From: Bog-756 sp963704615
Lineage (GTDB): Bacteria > Actinomycetota > Acidimicrobiia > Acidimicrobiales > RAAP-2
Length of the DNA: 64,000 nucleotides
Direction: 5' to 3'
Assembly (NCBI GenBank): GCA_963704615.1
Contig: OY969923.1
Span: 2,790,001 to 2,854,000 of the forward strand
The stretch's first letter is position 1. Each line of letters opens with the position of its first letter. The notes below the pieces were generated by a model. The model saw only the letters and a list, made by a program, of their open reading frames with translations, had not been told where the DNA came from and did no database searches. Positions 59,663-64,000 of this stretch are shown here, one piece after another. Made by a program: the position numbers and the translations under genes.

Positions 59663-60163
59663 TCAATAACCGCAGGACCGGACCATCGCGACCACGTCGT
59701 CCCACCCGAACCCAACGGTCTCGCCGATGACGCGGCGAGAATCAGTGTCCACCAAGACGAAGAACGGATACCCGGACACCCGATAGTCGCTCCACGCCTG
59801 GTCGCTCATGACGACCGGCACGCCGATGACCCCGGCAGCTGCGCTCTCAACGTCAGCCGGGGCGACAGAGTCGGGTCCGAGGGTGACGATGATCGGCAAC
59901 ACAGAGGGCGGGCATGAGGCCCCGCCGAAACCACCGAACCCCCTCCAGTACTCGTCGCATCCATCACAGTGGGTGTGCAGGAAGATCACCAGGACTGGTC
60001 GGTCAAAGTCACCGAAACGCACCTCGAGCGCCTGTCCCCTCGGGCTGACTCCAGTGATGTCCGACGCGGGCCTCGCCGAAATCGCGTCCAAGGGCCGGAC
60101 AGGTATTGGACGGAGTCCGGCGACGAACGCCTCATCCGAAAGCGGGTCTCGCCGGTCGACCAC
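59663..60163 (-). CDS. Thioredoxin-like protein with CxxC motif
   Basis: The 166-residue frame has a thioredoxin-like core: RPVLVIFLHTHCDGCDEYW with the CDGC pair, VIGVPVVMSDQAWSDYRVSGYPFFVLVDTDSRRVIGETVGF with the cis-Pro region, and a C-terminal Cys. There is no signal peptide in this frame, so a cytoplasmic reductase or peroxiredoxin-like role is possible. I chose the GTG at 60163, nine bases after the zinc-ribbon stop on the same strand, because longer frames overlap that gene. Start uncertain. Confidence 0.62.
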   Translation of the reverse strand: MVDRRDPLSDEAFVAGLRPIPVRPLDAISARPASDITGVSPRGQALEVRFGDFDRPVLVIFLHTHCDGCDEYWRGFGGFGGASCPPSVLPIIVTLGPDSVAPADVESAAAGVIGVPVVMSDQAWSDYRVSGYPFFVLVDTDSRRVIGETVGFGWDDVVAMVRSCGY

Positions 60164-60171
60164 CTGCGGGC

Positions 60172-60447
60172 CTATGGCTGTGGGGCGTCCTCGATGACCT
60201 CGATTGCGTCGCCATTGCCACACCACCGGCACGACACCTCCTCCACCGTCTCGCCGAGCACCTCCACATCCTCGACATTCAGCTCGCCACCCACCGAGAA
60301 GTGATGGAACGCTTTGGTACGGCGCGTGGTCACCACGTTGAACCGGGTGAGGTTGCCGCACGCCCTACACCGGTACCGCCTGACCATCTCCCCCTCGGGG
60401 GTCAGCCCGGGCGCGGGACTGGGTGACGGAGAAGAGTCAGTTGTCAC
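60172..60447 (-). CDS. Small zinc-ribbon protein
   Basis: The 91-residue protein has a Ser/Pro-rich start and a zinc ribbon formed by CRACGNLTRFN and, 45 residues later, CRWCGNGDAIE. Between them is KAFHHFSVGGELNVEDVEVLGETVEEVS. It resembles small actinobacterial conserved proteins of unknown function. I chose the GTG at 60447. It is divergent from the exonuclease gene, with the LexA box lying between them. Confidence 0.65.
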   Translation of the reverse strand: MTTDSSPSPSPAPGLTPEGEMVRRYRCRACGNLTRFNVVTTRRTKAFHHFSVGGELNVEDVEVLGETVEEVSCRWCGNGDAIEVIEDAPQP

Positions 60448-60493
60448 CGCGCCCACGGTAGCCGTCCTCGGACCGCTCGCGGTGCGTCGACCA

Positions 60494-60507
60494 CGAACAT
60501 ATGTTCG
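60494..60507. promoter_or_regulatory. Perfect actinobacterial LexA (SOS) box
   Basis: CGAACATATGTTCG is a perfect 14-bp palindrome of the form CGAAC-N4-GTTCG, the SOS box of mycobacteria and Bacillus. It ends 15 bases before the exonuclease GTG and lies 46 bases from the zinc-ribbon start, covering the likely -10 region of the exonuclease promoter. Confidence 0.78.
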
Positions 60508-60522
60508 CTAGCATGGGCTCCT

Positions 60523-61401
60523 GTGGAGCTATCGATTCAGCGATCCTTCGACGACCTGGACACCTCTCTCAACCAGGTCACCTTCGTCGTCGTGGACGTC
60601 GAGACCACAGGGGGCTCGCCGGTGACGGCATCCCTCACCGAGGTCGCCGCGGCCCGGTTTCGGGGAGGGGAGCTTCTCGGCACCTACCAGACGCTGGTCC
60701 GACCCGAGGAGACGATCCCTCCCCTGATCACGACGCTCACCGGCATCAGCGATGCCATGGTCGTCGACGCACCCCGGGTCGGCGAAATGCTGTCCTCGTT
60801 GCTTGAGTTCGTCGGCGGCGCCGTGTTGGTGGGTCACAACCTGCGCTTCGACCTCGCTTTTCTCGACCACGCATTGGTCGCAACCGGGCGGGAGCGCCTG
60901 ACCAACGCGAGGGTGGACACCTTGGCGCTGGCGCGTCGACTGGTACGCGACATGGTCCCAGACTGCAAACTGAGCACGTTGGCGGCCGGCCTACGGCTCA
61001 CCCACCAGCCGACCCACAGGGCGTTGACCGACGTGATGGCCACAAGTGATCTGTTGCATGCCATGCTCGAGCGGGCCGGATCGTTCGGAATCCTCAGTCT
61101 TGGCGAGCTGCTCGCACTGCCTCACCTGATTGGACACCCTCAAGCGGCAAAACTTCGGCTCACCATTCACTTGCCCTGTCAGCCGGGCCTCTTTTGGTTC
61201 ACCGATGCCGTTGGTCATGTCCTCTATGTGGGCACAGCATCCGACATCCGCGGTCATGTACGCTCTCTTTTCGCGGGACACGGACCTTTGAAGGCGAGGC
61301 GCCTACTGCGTCAGGTGCACGCAGTTCACCACATTGCCTGTTCAAACCCAGTGACCGCGGCAGTCATCGAAGGGCGAGGCATCGCCGCATCGTCCTGGTA
61401 A
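60523..61401 (+). CDS. DnaQ-like 3'-5' exonuclease with partial GIY-YIG domain
   Basis: A 292-residue protein. Residues about 20-185 are a DEDDh exonuclease: VVVDVETTGG (DxE), VGHNLRFDLAFLDHAL, and HRALTDVMATSDLLHAML (HxxxxD). Residues about 220-290 start a UvrC/Cho-type GIY-YIG nuclease (GLFWFTDAVGHVLYVGTASDIRGHVRSLFAGHG) but stop early after AAVIEGRGIAASSW, where relatives continue with ARLIAxHxPxYN and further sequence. The fusion of DnaQ and GIY-YIG occurs in actinobacterial repair proteins. The start is GTG. A LexA box just upstream predicts induction by DNA damage. Confidence 0.82.
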   Translation: MELSIQRSFDDLDTSLNQVTFVVVDVETTGGSPVTASLTEVAAARFRGGELLGTYQTLVRPEETIPPLITTLTGISDAMVVDAPRVGEMLSSLLEFVGGAVLVGHNLRFDLAFLDHALVATGRERLTNARVDTLALARRLVRDMVPDCKLSTLAAGLRLTHQPTHRALTDVMATSDLLHAMLERAGSFGILSLGELLALPHLIGHPQAAKLRLTIHLPCQPGLFWFTDAVGHVLYVGTASDIRGHVRSLFAGHGPLKARRLLRQVHAVHHIACSNPVTAAVIEGRGIAASSW

Positions 61402-61552
61402 TCCGAGGCACCGACAGCGAACGCGGTGATGCCTACCAGTAACTGCCGCCATGATCATCGCCGTCAGCTGCCTCAGCCGCGGTAGGGAGCTCCCGCCGTA
61501 GCCGAACCTCGCTTCGTCAAGTGTTCCGGACGTTCAGGCGCACACCCACGAG

Positions 61553-63772
61553 ATGAAGGTAGCTTGTGCAACCGATGCAGGTCACCGCGGGGAGCGGGGA
61601 TTGCTTCGATCACGACTCATGCCACAGCATTCTCAAATCGAAGACCCGGTCTCTATAACCACGGGAGAGGTTGGTGCCACCACCCGGGCTGAATCCGGGA
61701 CCGCTCCCGGTGATCGGCGATTTCGCCCTGACGTCGAAGGACTGCGGGCGGTAGCTGTCGCCCTCGTCCTTCTTTATCACGCCGGAATCCGATCTTTCAC
61801 CGGTGGATTCGTCGGTGTTGATGTCTTCTTCGTGATCTCGGGATTCGTCATCACTGGACTTTTGCTGCGCCAACATCAGACCTCGGATGGCATCTCGATT
61901 CTGAGCTTTTACGCTCGACGATGTCGCCGAATTCTTCCAGCGGCCACCGTCGCGATTCTCACGACAGTGGCCGCGACCTACATTGTCCTCGGGTCCGTCG
62001 CTGGAAATAGTGCTGCCATCGATGGTCGGTGGGCTGCCGTGTTTCTTTCCAATTTTCATTTCGAATCCGTAGGGACCAATTACCTCACCGCGCTTCGCCC
62101 TCCGTCTCCTCTGCAGAACTTCTGGTCCCTCTCGGTCGAGGAGCAGTTCTACCTCATCTACCCCAGTCTCTTCCTTTTGGTCTCCAAGATGAAGACCCGC
62201 ATATCGCTGCAGTCCCGTCTGACCCTCACGCTGGCCGTCGTTGTCGTCTTCTCGTTCGCCTGGTCAGTCACCGAGACGGCGACTCACCCAACTGCCTCCT
62301 ATTTCTCGCCCTTCACCCGGGCGTGGGAGTTGGCCCTCGGAGCGTTGATTGCCTTAGCTACCCCTTGGCTGCGCCGCGTTCCCGTTCGGTGGGCATCCAC
62401 CCTCAGTTGGGTCGGGTTGGGGGCCATCATCGTTGCTTCCGTGAGGATCACCAGCGGAACAAACTACCCCGGGTCGGCGGTGGCGCTTCCCGTGATCGGC
62501 GCCGCTCTTGTTCTCGCCGGCGGTGCGGCGATACCTCCTCGAGGCGCTGAGTCTCTCCTCGCCCTTCGACCCTTTCAGTGGCTGGGCAAGCGCTCTTACT
62601 CGCTTTACCTCTGGCACTGGCCGATCCTCATACTCGCCGCCGAGCGGGCGGGAAGAACCAGTCTTTCAATCGGTGAGAATGTCCTCTTGATGGGAGTGGC
62701 GGTCGTTGTCTCCATGGCGAGTTATCGATTCGTCGAGAATCCCATCCGACACGCCAGAGTTCTGGCCAAGGCGTCGGTTTTCGCTGGCTTGGCAGTCATC
62801 GTTGCCACCGTCGCAGTTCTCACCCTGGCCATTCGCGCCGAGACTGCTCCACCCGTCGTCAACGAGGTCATTCCGGCGGCTAACCAGAACGCGGTGATCC
62901 GCGAAGTCGCGGCCGCCTCAAGGATCACGAAGATACCCCACGACTTGAATCCTCCTCTGACCAATGTGGGTTTGATCGGTGCGGCTGGTGACGTCCGATA
63001 CCGGTGCTCAGGGTCTTCAGACGTCCCCTCGTCGCCACCGGCTGGCGTGGCCCAGGAGCCCATTTGCGCAGTCGGAGATCCCACCGGTCGGAGGCTCATG
63101 GTCGTCTATGGGGACTCCCATGCCTTGATGTGGCTGCCGGCGCTCGACTACATCGCCAAACAAGTTCAATGGAGGTTGGTGATCTTGACCCACTACTACT
63201 GCCCGGCCGAGCCGATAGAGGTGACGGATCCAGCTGGATTTGGACAGACTGGCGGTGCTTACGACGTGTGTAATCGGTGGCATACCTGGGCCGTCAGCGA
63301 GATCAACAGAATGAAACCCGACATGGTGATCGTTGCTCAGGAGAATCTGTATCAATCGCCCGCGACAGCTACATCACCAAGCTCCTTCTTCAGCTCGACA
63401 GCCTGGGCTGGTGGCTTGAGATCGTTGTTGGGCTCCCTCGCCCTCCCGCCCGACCACAAGGTGTTCCTCGGGAACATTCCCGTTCTTCCCACCATCCCTC
63501 CCGATTGCTTGTCATTACACAGCGACAATGTCGGAGCCTGTTCGGCTCCTGTTGAAAGGGCGGCCGTTCAGCTCGACCAGACCGAACGCACAACTGTCGT
63601 GCAGGCGGGGTCGCGTTACATCGATCCGACCCCCTGGTTCTGCTCGCGAGTGTGCACGCCGATCGTCGGACCTTACGGCGTCTACCTTGACCAGATTCAC
63701 ATGACTGGGGTCTACGCCGAGTACCTCGAGAGAGTATTGGGACAGTCTCTGGGCCTGCTCAAGAACGACTGA
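61553..63772 (+). CDS. Acyltransferase-3 / SGNH fusion membrane protein (OafA-like)
   Basis: A 739-residue protein. After a polar N-terminus comes an acyltransferase-3 domain (about 55-400) with RPDVEGLRAVAVALVLLYHAG, GGFVGVDVFFVISGFVITGLLL, FYARRCRRILPA, LQNFWSLSVEEQFYLIYP and WLGKRSYSLYLWHWPI, with about ten membrane helices. A periplasmic-type SGNH domain (about 510-735) has VVYGDSHALMWLPALDYI (Ser-Gly-Asp region) and DQIHMTGVYAEYL (catalytic Asp-His). Such proteins O-acetylate cell-surface sugars or glycolipids. The ATG at 61553 and the ATG at 61619 are both possible; neither has a good ribosome site. It is the last gene in the window. Confidence 0.86.
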   Translation: MKVACATDAGHRGERGLLRSRLMPQHSQIEDPVSITTGEVGATTRAESGTAPGDRRFRPDVEGLRAVAVALVLLYHAGIRSFTGGFVGVDVFFVISGFVITGLLLRQHQTSDGISILSFYARRCRRILPAATVAILTTVAATYIVLGSVAGNSAAIDGRWAAVFLSNFHFESVGTNYLTALRPPSPLQNFWSLSVEEQFYLIYPSLFLLVSKMKTRISLQSRLTLTLAVVVVFSFAWSVTETATHPTASYFSPFTRAWELALGALIALATPWLRRVPVRWASTLSWVGLGAIIVASVRITSGTNYPGSAVALPVIGAALVLAGGAAIPPRGAESLLALRPFQWLGKRSYSLYLWHWPILILAAERAGRTSLSIGENVLLMGVAVVVSMASYRFVENPIRHARVLAKASVFAGLAVIVATVAVLTLAIRAETAPPVVNEVIPAANQNAVIREVAAASRITKIPHDLNPPLTNVGLIGAAGDVRYRCSGSSDVPSSPPAGVAQEPICAVGDPTGRRLMVVYGDSHALMWLPALDYIAKQVQWRLVILTHYYCPAEPIEVTDPAGFGQTGGAYDVCNRWHTWAVSEINRMKPDMVIVAQENLYQSPATATSPSSFFSSTAWAGGLRSLLGSLALPPDHKVFLGNIPVLPTIPPDCLSLHSDNVGACSAPVERAAVQLDQTERTTVVQAGSRYIDPTPWFCSRVCTPIVGPYGVYLDQIHMTGVYAEYLERVLGQSLGLLKND

Positions 63773-63844
63773 CGAGTCTGAAGGCAAGACAACCGCGTCT
63801 TTGGTGTTCGGGGGAAGAGGAGATAGAGGGACGAGAGCTGCGGA

Positions 63845-63874
63845 CCTCTTTCGTGGACACGTCCACTCAAGAGG
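63845..63874. terminator. Nested hairpin after the acyltransferase gene
   Basis: CCTCTT-TC-GTGGAC-AC-GTCCAC-TC-AAGAGG: two six-base stems (63845-63850 with 63869-63874, and 63853-63858 with 63861-63866) with a symmetric TC/TC internal loop. It lies 73 bases after the stop codon, so it fits a terminator, although such dyads also occur as binding or recombination sites. Confidence 0.5.
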
Positions 63875-64000
63875 ACGCCTCAGATCAAGGACCCGAATGA
63901 GATTTGGGCCCAGCGGCCGGTCGGGCCGCCCGGGCCGGCGGTCAACCGCTCCGGTGATCAGTTCTCGATCTCCTCGGCTGATGACGATCGGGACACCCGG
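63875..64000. other. Window end without a supported gene
   Basis: The last 126 bases show no credible coding frame or RNA. A GC-rich stretch with repeated GGCCGG/GGGCC units precedes the edge. Confidence 0.3.

Noticed and set aside
1..64000. CRISPR array, restriction-modification or phage-defence cluster
   Set aside because: No regularly spaced repeats and no cas, methylase, restriction or defence-type gene set was seen; the one XRE/mobile mystery gene is isolated.

Overview
The window reads as chromosomal DNA of a high-GC, single-membrane actinobacterium. An Acidimicrobiia-like lineage is my inference. It rests on complete type IV pilus (T4P) genes with no secretin (PilQ) or PilP, a Tad pilus operon without an RcpA-type secretin, frequent GTG/TTG starts, many 1-4 nt stop/start overlaps, F420/FMN luciferase-like oxidoreductases, a possible KstR-type steroid regulon and an actinobacterial-type SOS box. 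No rRNA, tRNA or CRISPR array was found.

Layout. 1-1292: 3' part of a polytopic membrane protein. 1.5-18.2 kb: T4P region. On the minus strand lie pilB-pilT-pilC-pilA. On the plus strand lie a degenerate prepilin peptidase, a LuxR-type response regulator with its histidine kinase, then (after small genes, moaC and an fmdB-like gene) a second pilT, a fused pilM-pilN and pilO. An IS630-like element with a decayed transposase (18.24-19.41 kb) sits exactly in the pilO stop codon. 19.4-25.8 kb: housekeeping genes (tldE, tldD, a thioesterase, an AIM24-like protein, dxs).

25.9-41.3 kb: a steroid side-chain degradation region. It holds fadD19-like and fadD17-like ligases, a CYP125-like P450, and one tightly overlapping operon, fadE29-chsH2-fadE28-chsH1-ltp2, which is the gene content of the mycobacterial igr locus. 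Three luciferase-like oxidoreductases, an isochorismatase-fold protein and an ECF sigma/anti-sigma pair are interspersed. Three promoter regions carry perfect or one-mismatch KstR-type boxes. The first operon gene (fadE29) has a one-base frameshift.

41.9-53.0 kb: a Tad (Flp) pilus operon on the minus strand, running from two putative lipoproteins through cpaB, tadZ, tadA, tadB, tadC, flp and three TadE/G-like pseudopilins to a 1036-residue membrane protein with LysM and BTAD domains. 53.6-64 kb: mixed genes: membrane protein, ettA, threonine aldolase, TIGR03084 protein, DUF503, an orphan mobile mystery protein A, a thioredoxin-like protein, a zinc ribbon, a DnaQ/GIY-YIG protein behind a perfect LexA box, and an acyltransferase-3/SGNH protein.

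How the parts fit: the two pilus systems are the main surface machinery, and the kinase/regulator pair may control T4P. The steroid genes would take a C27 side chain through terminal oxidation (CYP125), CoA activation (FadD19, FadD17), dehydrogenation (FadE28/29), hydration (ChsH1/H2) and aldol cleavage (Ltp2). Functional claims rest on remembered family motifs; no database search was possible.
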